DNA of 64,000 bases from Chloroflexota bacterium (GCA_016219275.1 JACRBM010000038.1:62001-126000), one strand, 5' to 3'; counted from the stretch's first letter, positions 49,012-58,995 are shown. Translations and numbers: made by a program. The notes: generated by a model from the sequence alone, not told the origin.

Positions 49012-52000
49012 TCATTTCAACTTGTTCAACTCCGCTTCCAACAACGCGCGCGCCGCGCCGAGCGATTGATCGCACGTGATCGCGGCGGCAAATTCTGGAT
49101 CGGCTTTGGCTTTGTCGCCGCGCGCGAGGAACACGAACGCGAGATTAAAGCGCGCGCGCGACCACTGCGGAAAACTGGTGACGATCTTTTGTGCGACCGT
49201 TTGCGCGGCGTCGAACGCGCTCGTCGCCTCGGCGCGCCGATTCAAGCGCGTCAGCGCGAGCGCGCGCCGCACATGCAACCCCGTCTCGACGAACGCCGCC
49301 GATTCAATCCCCACTTGTTGCGTCCACGCCGGCAAGGCGGCGATCCCGCGGTCGTACTCCGCGAGCGCATTCGCCGCGTCGCCGCGGCGCAACGCGAGGT
49401 CGCCCACGCGCGCTTGCGCGAGCGCGTTCGCCGGCAACGCGATCAGCGCGAGTTTGTACTCGCGTTCCGCGTCCGCCAGTTTGTCTTGCGCGTACAATGC
49501 GTCGCCCAAATCATAACGCGTCCACGACGCCACGAGCGGCGGCAAGTTCGGCGTCGCCAACAACGCTTGAAATTCGCGCGCGGCATCATCGGCTTTTCCG
49601 CTCCGCAACAAGAATTCGCCGGCGAACAAATGCGCCAGCGCATTGCTCGCGGGCAACGCGCGCAACTCGCCATACAGTTTTGCCGCGTTGTCCCCGCGCC
49701 CCTGCGCTTCGAACAACGCCGCGAGCAAATCCTTGTACAACGCTTCGCCCGGCGCGAGCGTCACCGCCGCGTTCGCGGCTTGCAGCGCCGCATTCAGGTT
49801 GCAGCGCCGCAGCTCGTTCGACGCGACGCCAAAGCGCGCTTGCGCCATGCCGCCGCTCGCAAGCGCATCGCTCGGATTCGCGGCGAGCGCTTTTTGAAAT
49901 TCCACCGCCGCCGCATCGTACTTGCCCAGCCGATTATAGACCATGCCCAGATAGACGCGATTGTTCGGATCCTCTTGCAGCGCGAGCGATTTTTGGTACG
50001 CGGCAATCGCGTCATCCCAGCGCGCGACCTTTTCGTATGCAAATCCGAGCGCGGCGTGATAGTACGCTTCGTTCGGCGCGAGTTTGACGAGTTGTTCGCG
50101 TTCCGTCACCGCCTTTTGATATTGTTGTTGTTCCTGATACACCGCGCTCAACGCAAAACGCGCTGACGCAAAATTCGGTCGCAAGGCGAGCGCGGCTTGG
50201 AGATTTTTTTCCGCGTCGGCGTACTGTTTTTGATCGTACTGCAACGCGCCGAGCACGTACAACAAATCCGCATCCTGCGCGTTGAATTTCACGGCTTGTT
50301 GGTACGCGGCAATCGCTTTGGGCATATCGTTTTGGTTAAAGTACAAACTGCCGAGCGTGCGGTACGCCGTCGTCGAGCACGGCGCGAGCTGCACCGCTTG
50401 TTGCAGTTCTTCGATTGCCGCCGGCGCGTTGCCTTGCTCGCTGTACAGCAGACCCAGCAACACACGCGCGTTCGCGCCTTTCGGAACGGCGGCGACCCAG
50501 CGTTTGTACTCGCGCTCCGCCGCGGCGAGATCTTTTTTGTTATAGTACGCACTCGCCAGCGCGCGAAACACGCGCGCGTCGTTCGGCGCGATTTTTTCGG
50601 CTTGCTGAAATTCCGCCATCGCCTTGTCCGCGTCGCCGCTGCTCAAGTACGCGTCGCCCAACGCGAGCAACGCGGTGACCGACGCGGTCGCTTGTTGCTT
50701 GGCTTGTTCGCGCAACGCGATCGCTTTTTGGCGCGAACTTTGCGCCGCCGCGTCCTGACCCAGCGCGGCTTGAATGGAGGCGAGCATTTCGTACGTCGTC
50801 GCGTCGTTCGGCGCAAGTTTTAGCGCGCCCTCCAACGCGCGTAGCGCGAGATCGGTCTTGCCAACCTGGTTATACAGATCGGCGAGCAAACGTTGCGCCG
50901 CCGCGCTGCTCGGGCGCAGACGCGCCGCCGTGTTCGCCTTGTCGAGCGCGAGGTCGTAACGCGCGGGGTTGCACGTTTCGGTGTACGCAATCGCGAGATT
51001 GTACTGCGCCTCGAAGAAATCCGGTTTCGCCTTGACCGTTTGCTCCAACTCGGTCGCCGCGTCCGCCATCCGATTTTGCCGGAACAGCACCGCCGCGCGA
51101 TGAAAGCGAATTGTCTCCAGCCCGGACGAACCTTCGCCGCTTGCCGCGCCTTGCGCGAGCGACTTGTCGAACAGCGCGATCGCATTGTCGTTGTCGCCGT
51201 TCAGATAGTACGCGAGACCCAGCCCGGACATGGCGATCAAATCAATTTGTTGCGGGACATTTTTGCCGAACAGATCGAAACTCACGAGCGTTTCCGGCAC
51301 GCGCACCGCGCGCGTGACTTGCCCCACCTTCGGCAACTCCGGCAACGCGAGTCCGCCGAGTCCGGCGGCTTGCAACACGACTGGCACGCTCAACGATTCG
51401 CGCGTGAGCGTCGCCGTTTGCAATTGCACCACATCCGTGCTCACACCCGCGTCATCGTACCGTCCCCAGATCACGAGCGACGCTTTGCGCTCCGCCGCGC
51501 GCGCGCGCGCTTCGTCCGGCGATTTGTACATCTCCGCCGTACGTTGAATTTCGAACGCGCCGCCGGCGTTTTTCGCTTCGTCGCTCATGCGCCGATAAAT
51601 GCGTTGCGCGAAATCAATCGTGCTCCGCGCTTGCGAGCCGTCGAAATCCGCAATCGCGATGACGAACGTGCCCGACGGCGTGAGCCGATCGTACATCGTC
51701 CACGCGCCCCACGCGCCGCCCGCGAGAATAATCGCGCCGAGCATCATCGCCGCGCGTTGACGAATCACGCGATCACGCGGACGCGCGACGAGAAAAATCG
51801 AAAGCGCGCCGCTCGCGACGAATAATGCGATAATCACGTACGGCAACGCGGACATCAACGGCACCAGCGGGCGCGTGATCAAATCGAAAAAACCGACGAT
51901 GAATTGCAGACTCGCGATGAGAATGCCGATGATGCCCAGGATCGTCGCGAGGTAACTACGCCGGTCTTGCGGCTGGCGCACATCCGGCACATCGCGCCCG

Positions 52001-53025
52001 ATGAGCGGCGCAAACATTTGCGCGATTCTGCCCGCGCCGGACAAGACGCGCCGATCCATCGTCGAAAGCGGACTCGCCGCCGGTTCCGGCGTCCCAGGTT
52101 TTTCGACGAGCGTACCCGCGTCTTTCGACGTGGCGGGCGCTTCGACGAATGTGCCGGCGGACGATAACCCGGCGGATGCTTCGGGCGCTTGACCGCGCAA
52201 TGCCGCCGTGAACGCGCGCGCGAACTCGCCCGCGCGTGGAAATCGTTCCGCCGGATTTTTCGCGAGCGACTGGAGAATCACCGCTTGCACTGCATCGGGC
52301 ACACTCGCGTTGAATTGGCGCGGCGGCGGCGGCGCGGTGTTGAGGTGTTGCATCAACACCGCCGTCGGCGATTCGCCCTGGAACGGCACGCGCCCGGTGA
52401 CCATTTCGTACGCGACGATGCCGAGCGCGTAAATATCGCTGCGCGCGTCCACCGGTTTGCTTGCGGCTTGCTCCGGCGACATGTACGCCGGCGAGCCGAC
52501 AACCGCGCCGCTCGCGCTCAACTGCGCGGCTTCGCCGACGATTTTCGCGATGCCAAAATCGGCGAGCACGGGGTCGTCGTTCGCGGTGAAAAGAATGTTT
52601 GCCGGTTTCACATCGCGATGAATCGCGCCGCGCGCGTGCGCGAAATCGAGCGCGCTTGCAATCGCGTCGAGAATGCGCGCACATTCGGCGAGCGGCATCA
52701 CGCGAAGCGTGTTTTGCGCGCGCAACGTGCCGAGCCGAATCTTGAGACTGCCCGAATCCAAAAATTCCATCACCATGTACGGTGTGTCGTTTTGAATATC
52801 GAAATCATACAACTGCACGATGTGCGCGTGACGGAGCGACGCGACGAGTTTCGCTTCGCGCCGAAAGCGCTCGCCGAAATCGGATTCGGTCGCAAGATGC
52901 GGATGAATCACTTTGATCGCGACGTTGCGTTCGAGCAGCGGATCGCGCGCGAGATATACCTCCGCCATTCCGCCGCGTCCCAGCGTTTTCGTGACGAGAT
53001 ATTTGCCGAAGGTTTGGGTGGACAT
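49012..53025 (-). CDS. Membrane Ser/Thr protein kinase with large TPR region (1337 aa)
   Basis: A Hanks-type kinase. Residues 8-275 form the catalytic domain: GRGGMAEVYLA (glycine loop), VAIKVI (Lys), IHRDVKPANILF (catalytic loop), ADFGIAK and GSPAYMSPEQA (activation segment). A linker of about 100 residues is followed by three or so membrane helices (about 360-455). A beta-rich segment (about 460-600) resembles a CHASE-like or adenylate-type sensor region without clear family. From about 600 to the end there are roughly 20 TPR-like repeats (for example AYYNKKDLAAAEREYKRWV; AQFNLAIAYTETCNPARY). The TPRs lie on the side opposite the kinase. Neighbours, an FHA protein and RDD protein, suggest a phosphorylation module. 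Confidence 0.92.
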   Translation of the reverse strand: MSTQTFGKYLVTKTLGRGGMAEVYLARDPLLERNVAIKVIHPHLATESDFGERFRREAKLVASLRHAHIVQLYDFDIQNDTPYMVMEFLDSGSLKIRLGTLRAQNTLRVMPLAECARILDAIASALDFAHARGAIHRDVKPANILFTANDDPVLADFGIAKIVGEAAQLSASGAVVGSPAYMSPEQAASKPVDARSDIYALGIVAYEMVTGRVPFQGESPTAVLMQHLNTAPPPPRQFNASVPDAVQAVILQSLAKNPAERFPRAGEFARAFTAALRGQAPEASAGLSSAGTFVEAPATSKDAGTLVEKPGTPEPAASPLSTMDRRVLSGAGRIAQMFAPLIGRDVPDVRQPQDRRSYLATILGIIGILIASLQFIVGFFDLITRPLVPLMSALPYVIIALFVASGALSIFLVARPRDRVIRQRAAMMLGAIILAGGAWGAWTMYDRLTPSGTFVIAIADFDGSQARSTIDFAQRIYRRMSDEAKNAGGAFEIQRTAEMYKSPDEARARAAERKASLVIWGRYDDAGVSTDVVQLQTATLTRESLSVPVVLQAAGLGGLALPELPKVGQVTRAVRVPETLVSFDLFGKNVPQQIDLIAMSGLGLAYYLNGDNDNAIALFDKSLAQGAASGEGSSGLETIRFHRAAVLFRQNRMADAATELEQTVKAKPDFFEAQYNLAIAYTETCNPARYDLALDKANTAARLRPSSAAAQRLLADLYNQVGKTDLALRALEGALKLAPNDATTYEMLASIQAALGQDAAAQSSRQKAIALREQAKQQATASVTALLALGDAYLSSGDADKAMAEFQQAEKIAPNDARVFRALASAYYNKKDLAAAEREYKRWVAAVPKGANARVLLGLLYSEQGNAPAAIEELQQAVQLAPCSTTAYRTLGSLYFNQNDMPKAIAAYQQAVKFNAQDADLLYVLGALQYDQKQYADAEKNLQAALALRPNFASARFALSAVYQEQQQYQKAVTEREQLVKLAPNEAYYHAALGFAYEKVARWDDAIAAYQKSLALQEDPNNRVYLGMVYNRLGKYDAAAVEFQKALAANPSDALASGGMAQARFGVASNELRRCNLNAALQAANAAVTLAPGEALYKDLLAALFEAQGRGDNAAKLYGELRALPASNALAHLFAGEFLLRSGKADDAAREFQALLATPNLPPLVASWTRYDLGDALYAQDKLADAEREYKLALIALPANALAQARVGDLALRRGDAANALAEYDRGIAALPAWTQQVGIESAAFVETGLHVRRALALTRLNRRAEATSAFDAAQTVAQKIVTSFPQWSRARFNLAFVFLARGDKAKADPEFAAAITCDQSLGAARALLEAELNKLK

Positions 53026-53038
53026 AGAGTACCTACCG

Positions 53039-53127
53039 CCTCATCCCTCACCCCCTTGCCCCCTCTCCTTTAGCCACGCCCTTAAGGACGTGGCTAAAGG
53101 AGAGGGGGTTGGGGGAGTGAGGTGAGG
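53039..53127. repeat. Heptamer array, inverted, between kinase and FHA-lipase genes
   Basis: Left CCTCATC CCTCACC CCCTTGC CCCCTCT CCTTTAG CCACG, right CGTGG CTAAAGG AGAGGGG GTTGGGG GAGTGAG GTGAGG. It forms a long hairpin of about 40 bp with few mismatches and begins next to the FHA gene's TAA stop. Confidence 0.95.
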
Positions 53128-54825
53128 TTATCTAGTCAATTCCAACTTCAATCGAATCTTGACGTCGTTGTCCACATACAACGATCCGTGATGTTGCTCG
53201 ACCGGATGAATTTCTGAATTTTCCATCACGGTGCTGTTGTCGGGAATCGTGTCATCGCCGGCTTCGCCGCTGACGAACTCGACATCGCGCCACATGCCTT
53301 CCGCGTTGCGTTGCACATTCACACGCGTCGTCGTCTTGAGTCCGTAACCGAAAATCGAAACGGTCGGCACGCTCGACCGCGTGCCCAGCTCTTTGCGAAA
53401 CTCGCGCGCGATGCGCAGGAGCGGACGTTGCTTTTCGGAAATCCAACGTTCGTCTTCGAGCACGTCAATCGCCGCGTCGTTTTGATCGTAGACACAACGA
53501 AAGGTCGGCAGAATTTGGTACGAGGAAGGAAAACTGATAATCGCCGTTCGGAGACGTTCGCCGAGAATGCCAAAGGGGAGCAGACCTTCGCCGTACAGTA
53601 AGCCCGGCAAAATTTGCGGCACGCCATAGTGCGGTCCGCCGACGAGCAACAAGCGTTCCACTTTTTTCTTGCCGCCGGCGTGTTCGACAAAATAGCGGCT
53701 CACCAAACAACCCAGACTATGCCCGATCAAAATGAGCGGCGGCTTGATGCCCCAGGTTTCGATCTTCGCCGCGAGCTGCCGCGCCGAAATTCGCACATCC
53801 TGCCGCCAATCGTATGCGAACTCGAACAGATTCTTGCCGCGTTCGTAACCCAGTTCTTCTTCGAGATAATCGCCGAGCCGGCTGTATTGTTCGAGTTTGA
53901 TGACGTTCGGCACGAGCACGACATCCTGGACGATGCCACGCGGTTCGAACTTGTTTTGCTCCGAGTAAATGAACGCTTCGGGATTCGTGAACAAGAAACG
54001 CGCGTTGGGCCACACGCGTTCGGTCCCGCGATACAATTCCGACCCCATCAAGCCGGGCACGATGACGACCGGACGCCGCGCGCCTTTTGCGCCGGGCGTT
54101 TCGATGAAGGTTGCCGCATTCGCCATCGTCAAATCCTGGGTCGCAAACCCGCGCTTGAACGTGAGTTGCGCGCTGCCGATCCGAATCGCGTCGCCGTCGT
54201 TGAGCGCGTGCTCTTCGATGCGTTCCGCACCGACCCAGGTTCCGTTCGTGCTCTTCAGGTCGCGCAAGACGAACGCGTCGCCGCGGCGTTCGATGCGCGC
54301 GTGCTTGCGCGACGATTTGGGATCGTCGAGCGCGATGTCGTTGCTCGCATCGCGCCCGATGGCAAGCGCGTCCTGTGCGAACGTCGCTTCCCAGGTTCGC
54401 CCGCCGGCGCGCACGGCGACGCGCGGCGTTTGTTTGTTCGCCAGCGTCATCGCCATCGTCGCGTGCGCGAGCGTCGCGTCGAGTTCCGCATCCGAGTTGA
54501 TCGCTTGAATCTCCGGCGCGTCGGTCACCGCGCCCAGGTCGAAACTCAACGTGCTGTCGCCGAGTGCGATCACATCGCCCGGCTTGAGTGTCGCGCGTTC
54601 GACGCGGACGCCGTTCACGCGCGTGCCGTTCGCCGCGCCCAGATCAATCACCGTGACGCCGCTCGCGTTACACTCGATCCGCGCGTGCTGGCGCGAGACC
54701 TTGGGATCGCGCAAGGCAATGTCGTTTATCGTCGCGCGACCGAGCGAAATATCCGCGTCGTTCAACGCAAATTCTTTTTCCTGTCCATTCGGTTGCGTCA
54801 GGATAAGTTTACCGTATGATTGCAT
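53128..54825 (-). CDS. Double FHA domain fused to LCAT-like alpha/beta hydrolase (565 aa)
   Basis: A fusion not often seen. FHA 1, residues about 20-100 (ISLGRATINDIALRDPKVSR; HARIECNASGV; NGTRVNGV). FHA 2, about 145-215 (LAIGRDASNDIALDDPKSSR; KHARIERRGD; STNGTWVG). Both carry the phosphothreonine-binding GR, S/SRxHA and NG residues. From about 245 the lipase/acyltransferase starts (PVVIVPGLMGSELYRG). It has DYLEEELGYERGKNLF, the nucleophile motif LILIGHSLGCLVSRYF (Ser near residue 365) and a late His (IHPVEQHHGSLYV). FHA domains bind phosphothreonine, so the kinase encoded just upstream in transcription order probably regulates or targets it. Confidence 0.9.
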   Translation of the reverse strand: MQSYGKLILTQPNGQEKEFALNDADISLGRATINDIALRDPKVSRQHARIECNASGVTVIDLGAANGTRVNGVRVERATLKPGDVIALGDSTLSFDLGAVTDAPEIQAINSDAELDATLAHATMAMTLANKQTPRVAVRAGGRTWEATFAQDALAIGRDASNDIALDDPKSSRKHARIERRGDAFVLRDLKSTNGTWVGAERIEEHALNDGDAIRIGSAQLTFKRGFATQDLTMANAATFIETPGAKGARRPVVIVPGLMGSELYRGTERVWPNARFLFTNPEAFIYSEQNKFEPRGIVQDVVLVPNVIKLEQYSRLGDYLEEELGYERGKNLFEFAYDWRQDVRISARQLAAKIETWGIKPPLILIGHSLGCLVSRYFVEHAGGKKKVERLLLVGGPHYGVPQILPGLLYGEGLLPFGILGERLRTAIISFPSSYQILPTFRCVYDQNDAAIDVLEDERWISEKQRPLLRIAREFRKELGTRSSVPTVSIFGYGLKTTTRVNVQRNAEGMWRDVEFVSGEAGDDTIPDNSTVMENSEIHPVEQHHGSLYVDNDVKIRLKLELTR

Positions 54826-54850
54826 GGCGATTCCTCCTTCAGAATCCCAG

Positions 54851-54922
54851 GATGAAGGATGAAGGCGGAAGGACGAAATCGCTCATTCCGTCTCTTTCAT
54901 CTCTCACCCATCACGCATCACG
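54851..54922. repeat. Heptamer array upstream of the FHA-lipase gene
   Basis: Left GATGAAG GATGAAG GCGGAAG GACGAAA, right TTCCGTC TCTTTCA TCTCTCA CCCATCA CGCATCA. The 7-bp phase is clear, complementarity moderate. It lies between the S9 peptidase stop and the FHA gene start. Confidence 0.85.
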
Positions 54923-54931
54923 TTTTATGTT

Positions 54932-57058
54932 TTACTTTTTCCCCAGCGCCTCGCGCAAGCCAGGAATCAAATCGAAACCGACCGGCACGGTGATCGAAGA
55001 GAATTTCAAATCGTCGCCAAGCGGTTCGGCGCGTCCGCCGAGAATGCTCGCGAGAAATTGTTCGACGACCGCATAGTACGCGCGACTGTTCGTCACGCTC
55101 TGGAAACCGTGTCCTTCGTTCGGATACAACAGGTACGTCGCCGGAATAGTCTTCGCTTGCATCGCCTTGACGATTTGATCGGCTTCGGATTGTTTGACGC
55201 GCGGATCGTTGCCGCCTTGTTGAATCAACAAGGGTTTCTTGATTTGCTCCACGAACGTAAGCGGCGAACGGCTCAACAAAAACGCGCGCCCTTCTTCGGT
55301 CGTGTGATCGCCGACGCGTTTTTTGCGTACGTCCGCGCTCGTGGACCAGTACGGCGGCGGGTTTTGCATCAACGTGACGAGACTCGATGGACCGACACTG
55401 CTCGCGCCGCACGCGAACACGTCCGGCGTAAACGTCAATCCGACGAGCGTTGCATATCCGCCGTAACTGCCGCCCATGATGCAAATTTTTTTCGGGTCGG
55501 CGATGCCCTCGCGTACCGCCCACTCGACACTGTCAATCAAATCGTCGTGCATCTTGCCCGCCCATTCTAAATTGCCGGCGTTCAGAAACGATTTGCCGAA
55601 TCCATCCGAGCCACGAAAGTTGACGCTGAGCACGACGTAACCGCGATTCGCCAACCATTGATGCAGCAGATTGTAGCCCCACGCATCACGCGACCAGGGT
55701 CCACCATGCACGAGCAAAATCATCGGCAAGGGTGTGAGCGGTCGTAACGCGCCGTCAGCATTCGATTCGAGCGGCAGGGTGAAATAACTAACGAGGTCAA
55801 GCCCATCGCGCGATTTGACGACCGTCGCGTGCATCTTGGCGAGCGGCAAATTTTCGAGCGCGGGGCGATTCGAAAACAGGAACGTCGCTTTTTTCGCGGC
55901 GCGGTCGTAGAGATAATAGCGCGTCGGTCCGTCATCCGGCGAGTACGCGATGACCCAGCGTTTGTCGTCGAGCGTGCGGCTCACCACATCCATTTCACCC
56001 GCCGCGACCGAGTCGAGATAATCCAAGTCCGGTTGAATCGCGCTGTCGAGCACGAACCATTTTTTCTTGTCGTACGTAAACGCGACCGCTTGCATTTCGC
56101 GCGTCGTCGGGTGGAAGATAAATCCGCTAATGTCCGCGCGCACATCTTGCGCGAGCACGGTCGGCGCGCCGGTCGCTAGGTCAATGCTCGTCAACGCGCC
56201 GGTGTTGCGCCCGCGACTGTCCACCATGTACGCGGCTTTGCCGTCGCGATAAATGCTGACAAGGTACGTCGAGGACTCATCCTCCAAACCGATCTTGGTA
56301 AAACTTTCCCAGGTTCCCTTGTCGGTGCGACGAAAAATTTCGCGACCGCCCTCGGACGTGACTTTGGTCGCAAAGCGCACGACGAAATCGTCGTCGCTCG
56401 TGAAACTGTCAAAGCCCTCGTTGTTTTGCAGCACGAGCGCGCGGTCGCCGGTTTCGATATTGGCGCGATAGAGGTCGAAGCGTTTCGCATCGCGTTCGTT
56501 CAAGGAGATGAGAATTTCGCGCGGAAATTTCGCGCTCGCGCGGTGGATGCTCGCGCGCGTGCCGCGCGGCGTGAGCGTGCGGACACTGCCCGTCGTCAAA
56601 TCGGCGGCATAGATTTGATAATTCTCGTCGCCGTCCAAGTCTTGTAAATACAACACGTGATTATTTGTGTACGCCCACAAATACGTGCGCGTGCCGCGAT
56701 TCGTGCTCGTGACCGGTTTCGCGTCATTCGGCTTGTCCACCGGCGCGACCCAGACATTGAGCGCGTTGTTGAATGGCGCGAGGTAACTGATCTTGGTCCC
56801 ATCGCGGCTGAACGACACGCTCGTCTTGTCCACGAGCGCGAACAACGCGCGCCGTGGAATCAGCGCGGGCGGCGCGGTCGTCGGCAACGGCGGCGCGGTC
56901 GGGATGACGGTTGGCGACGGCGCGCGCGTCGCAGTCGGCAGCACGGCGGCGGCGACTGTCGGCGTGGCGAGCGACGCAGTGCGCGGCACGGAGACTGACG
57001 CGCACGCGGTCAGCGCGAGGAATAGCGTAATCAATACGATGGGTTTCACAAACTTCAT
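54932..57058 (-). CDS. S9 family serine peptidase, lipoprotein (708 aa)
   Basis: A prolyl-oligopeptidase-type enzyme outside the membrane. Residues 1-19 are a lipoprotein signal (LFLALTACASVS), then an Ala/Thr/Pro linker to about 65. A beta-propeller domain runs about 70-430. The C-terminal alpha/beta hydrolase has HGGPWSRDAWGYN (oxyanion region), the nucleophile motif ICIMGGSYGGYATLVGL (Ser near residue 555), Asp in QGGNDPRVKQSEAD and His in YPNEGHGFQSVTN. All three catalytic residues are present. It probably degrades oligopeptides imported or scavenged from outside. Confidence 0.93.
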   Translation of the reverse strand: MKFVKPIVLITLFLALTACASVSVPRTASLATPTVAAAVLPTATRAPSPTVIPTAPPLPTTAPPALIPRRALFALVDKTSVSFSRDGTKISYLAPFNNALNVWVAPVDKPNDAKPVTSTNRGTRTYLWAYTNNHVLYLQDLDGDENYQIYAADLTTGSVRTLTPRGTRASIHRASAKFPREILISLNERDAKRFDLYRANIETGDRALVLQNNEGFDSFTSDDDFVVRFATKVTSEGGREIFRRTDKGTWESFTKIGLEDESSTYLVSIYRDGKAAYMVDSRGRNTGALTSIDLATGAPTVLAQDVRADISGFIFHPTTREMQAVAFTYDKKKWFVLDSAIQPDLDYLDSVAAGEMDVVSRTLDDKRWVIAYSPDDGPTRYYLYDRAAKKATFLFSNRPALENLPLAKMHATVVKSRDGLDLVSYFTLPLESNADGALRPLTPLPMILLVHGGPWSRDAWGYNLLHQWLANRGYVVLSVNFRGSDGFGKSFLNAGNLEWAGKMHDDLIDSVEWAVREGIADPKKICIMGGSYGGYATLVGLTFTPDVFACGASSVGPSSLVTLMQNPPPYWSTSADVRKKRVGDHTTEEGRAFLLSRSPLTFVEQIKKPLLIQQGGNDPRVKQSEADQIVKAMQAKTIPATYLLYPNEGHGFQSVTNSRAYYAVVEQFLASILGGRAEPLGDDLKFSSITVPVGFDLIPGLREALGKK

Positions 57059-57102
57059 TACACTTTACCTGACTTGATATTTTTGGATTGCGGATTTGTT
57101 TT

Positions 57103-57130
57103 GTAGGGACGTTCAATTGAACGTCCCTAC
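57103..57130. repeat. Perfect 28-bp GTAGGGACGTTC palindrome
   Basis: GTAGGGACGTTCAA followed by its exact complement. Same core as the 31318 terminator (GTAGAGACGTTC), but without long A/T tracts. It lies between the RDD stop and the S9 peptidase start. Confidence 0.9.
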
Positions 57131-57151
57131 GAACACAACGACACGCGTGCG

Positions 57152-57931
57152 TTACTGACGCGCGCGGTAGGTCGCGACGACGCGCGACAAGAATTCGACC
57201 GGCGCTAACGCGTCGGCGAGCGTGCGCGTTTCGGCATCGTCCACGCGCGTCAAGATGGTTTGGCGAAGCGTCTGCGCGAGCGCGTCCGCGTTGCGTAGTT
57301 TCGCGCGTCGTTGCAAAAATGATTCGATCATTTCCACGTCGGCTTCTTTGAGCCGCGCGACGCCAGGCACGTCCGCCGAATCGGACACTGGCGCGCGTTT
57401 GACTTCGAGGTCGCTCAACTTGATCGAGTCTTTCAATTTGACGACGACCGTACCCGCGGCGAAATCGCCCAAGCGTTTCGCGCGGCTGTTGGAAAACATC
57501 ACGATGACGCCGACGCCGTACGCGAACGGAAAAAAGTCAATCACGCGCACGATGTTGCGGATGAGCGCGTCGAGCACGGAAAGCGGATAGCCGTTCTCTT
57601 TGACGACGCGCAAGCCCAACGCGCGTTTGCCCGGCGACTGTCCGTTGAGTATAATCTCGAAGAAGAAAAAATACCCGAACTGGATTAGAAAGAGCACGAG
57701 CAAGACCAGCGCGACGAGCCAATCTTGAACGCTCATCGGCAGTTCTTTGAACAGATCGCTCGCATTGATCGCCATGATGCCGATGAGGAGCGCGAGGTAG
57801 AGCGCCGCTTGGATCAGCGAATCAATGAGACTGGCGAGAAAACGCGAACCCAGTCCGGCAATTTCATAACCGAACGAAATGTTTTCCGGTGTTTCGATCT
57901 CGTGACGTTCGATGATGGTGGAATCGGTCAT
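57152..57931 (-). CDS. RDD family membrane protein (259 aa)
   Basis: A membrane protein named for its Arg-Asp-Asp motif (here GSRFLASLIDSLIQAAL in helix 1, with the Arg and Asp kept). Three to four helices are visible up to about residue 165, with LNGQSPGKRALGLRVVKENG between helices and NSRAKRLGDFAAGTVVV at the membrane exit. The C-terminal 90 residues are cytoplasmic and helical. The ATG at 57931 is chosen because the divergent gene begins at 57943; the longer frame would overlap it. RDD proteins commonly accompany SpoIIM-like, DUF58 and MoxR genes, as here. Confidence 0.88.
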   Translation of the reverse strand: MTDSTIIERHEIETPENISFGYEIAGLGSRFLASLIDSLIQAALYLALLIGIMAINASDLFKELPMSVQDWLVALVLLVLFLIQFGYFFFFEIILNGQSPGKRALGLRVVKENGYPLSVLDALIRNIVRVIDFFPFAYGVGVIVMFSNSRAKRLGDFAAGTVVVKLKDSIKLSDLEVKRAPVSDSADVPGVARLKEADVEMIESFLQRRAKLRNADALAQTLRQTILTRVDDAETRTLADALAPVEFLSRVVATYRARQ

Positions 57932-57942
57932 TGGAGTGTAGA

Positions 57943-58902
57943 ATGTCTCCCGATGAATTGGTCCGACAACGCAAGCCCGACTGGGCACGCCTCACCGATT
58001 TGCTCGCACGCGCCGAAGGCGGTCGTCTCGCCACGCTGACGGAAACGGAGCTGGTGACGCTCAGCCGATGGTATCGCGCCGCCACGTCCGACCTCGCGCT
58101 CGCGCAACGCGATTTTCCGCGCCACAACGTTACGGTGTATCTCAATCAACTCGTTGGGCGTGCGCATCCGCTCGTGTATTGCGGCGAGCCGCTCGTGTTG
58201 CGCCGCGTGCGCGATTTTTACGCGCGTGAGTTTCCGCAATTATACCGCGATTTCGCTGGTTTGGTAGGGGTGGCGGCGTTGATCTTTTTCGGGCTTGCCA
58301 TCGTCACGTATTTGGCGATGCTGGCGAACGCGGACCATGCGCGCTATGTGCTCTCGCCGCGCACGATCGCGACGATTCGAAATGGGACGCAGTGGTGGAA
58401 GGATTTGAACGACGCGAATCAGATCGGCGCGTCGTTCGTGATGACGAACAACATCGGCGTGTCGTTCCTCGCGTTTGCCGGCGGAATGCTCCTGGGATTT
58501 GGTACATTCCTCGTCCTCGTGCTCAACGGCATTCATCTCGGCGCGGTGCTGGGGCTGATGCAGGTTTACGATCACGCCGCGCCGCTGTGGGAATTTGTCA
58601 TCGGGCATGGCGTGCTCGAGTTGAGCGAGATTACGATGGCGGGCGGCGCGGGACTCGCACTCGCGTACGCGGTGATGCGACCTGGGTTGCTCACGCGTCG
58701 TGATGCGCTCGTCCTCGCCGCACAAAAAGCAATGCGCTTGCTCTTGGGCAGTGTGCCACTGCTCATCGTCGCGGGAGTGATCGAAGGATTTCTCTCGCCA
58801 TCGGACGCGCCCGCATTCATCAAGTACGCGGTCGGCATCGCGAGCGGCGTGTTGTTGTACGCGTACCTATTCCTGGGCGGTCGACAAAAAACCGCGCGAT
58901 GA
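57943..58902 (+). CDS. Stage II sporulation protein M-like membrane protein (319 aa)
   Basis: A SpoIIM/DUF95 family membrane protein. The ATG at 57943 follows GGAG at 6 nt. Residues 1-100 are a helical cytoplasmic domain (LTDLLARAEGGRLATLTETE; LALAQRDFPRHNV). Five or more helices follow, with NNIGVSFLAFAGGMLLGFGTF, FVIGHGVLELSEITMAGGAGLAL and a final helix. Despite the name there is no sporulation context; in many non-sporing bacteria this family travels with MoxR/DUF58/RDD genes. It is transcribed divergently from the RDD gene with only 11 nt between starts. Confidence 0.88.
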   Translation: MSPDELVRQRKPDWARLTDLLARAEGGRLATLTETELVTLSRWYRAATSDLALAQRDFPRHNVTVYLNQLVGRAHPLVYCGEPLVLRRVRDFYAREFPQLYRDFAGLVGVAALIFFGLAIVTYLAMLANADHARYVLSPRTIATIRNGTQWWKDLNDANQIGASFVMTNNIGVSFLAFAGGMLLGFGTFLVLVLNGIHLGAVLGLMQVYDHAAPLWEFVIGHGVLELSEITMAGGAGLALAYAVMRPGLLTRRDALVLAAQKAMRLLLGSVPLLIVAGVIEGFLSPSDAPAFIKYAVGIASGVLLYAYLFLGGRQKTAR

Positions 58903-58948
58903 CCGCGCGGATTTCGCCAAAAAGCGTAAGAGCAGCGTGCGGCGGGAC

Positions 58949-58995
58949 GCGAATTGCGTAATACGAAATACGCATCACGCAATTCGCAATTCGCC
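58949..58995. repeat. Heptamer array, compact palindrome
   Basis: GCGAATT GCGTAAT ACGAAAT ACGCATC ACGCAAT TCGCAAT TCGCC: the first and last units are complementary, with 7-bp phase throughout. It directly precedes the acyl-CoA dehydrogenase stop (minus strand). Confidence 0.9.

Noticed and set aside
57943-58902. Evidence for sporulation (SpoIIM and SpoIID names)
   Set aside because: Both families are widespread in non-sporing bacteria, and no sporulation sigma factors or stage genes are present in the window.
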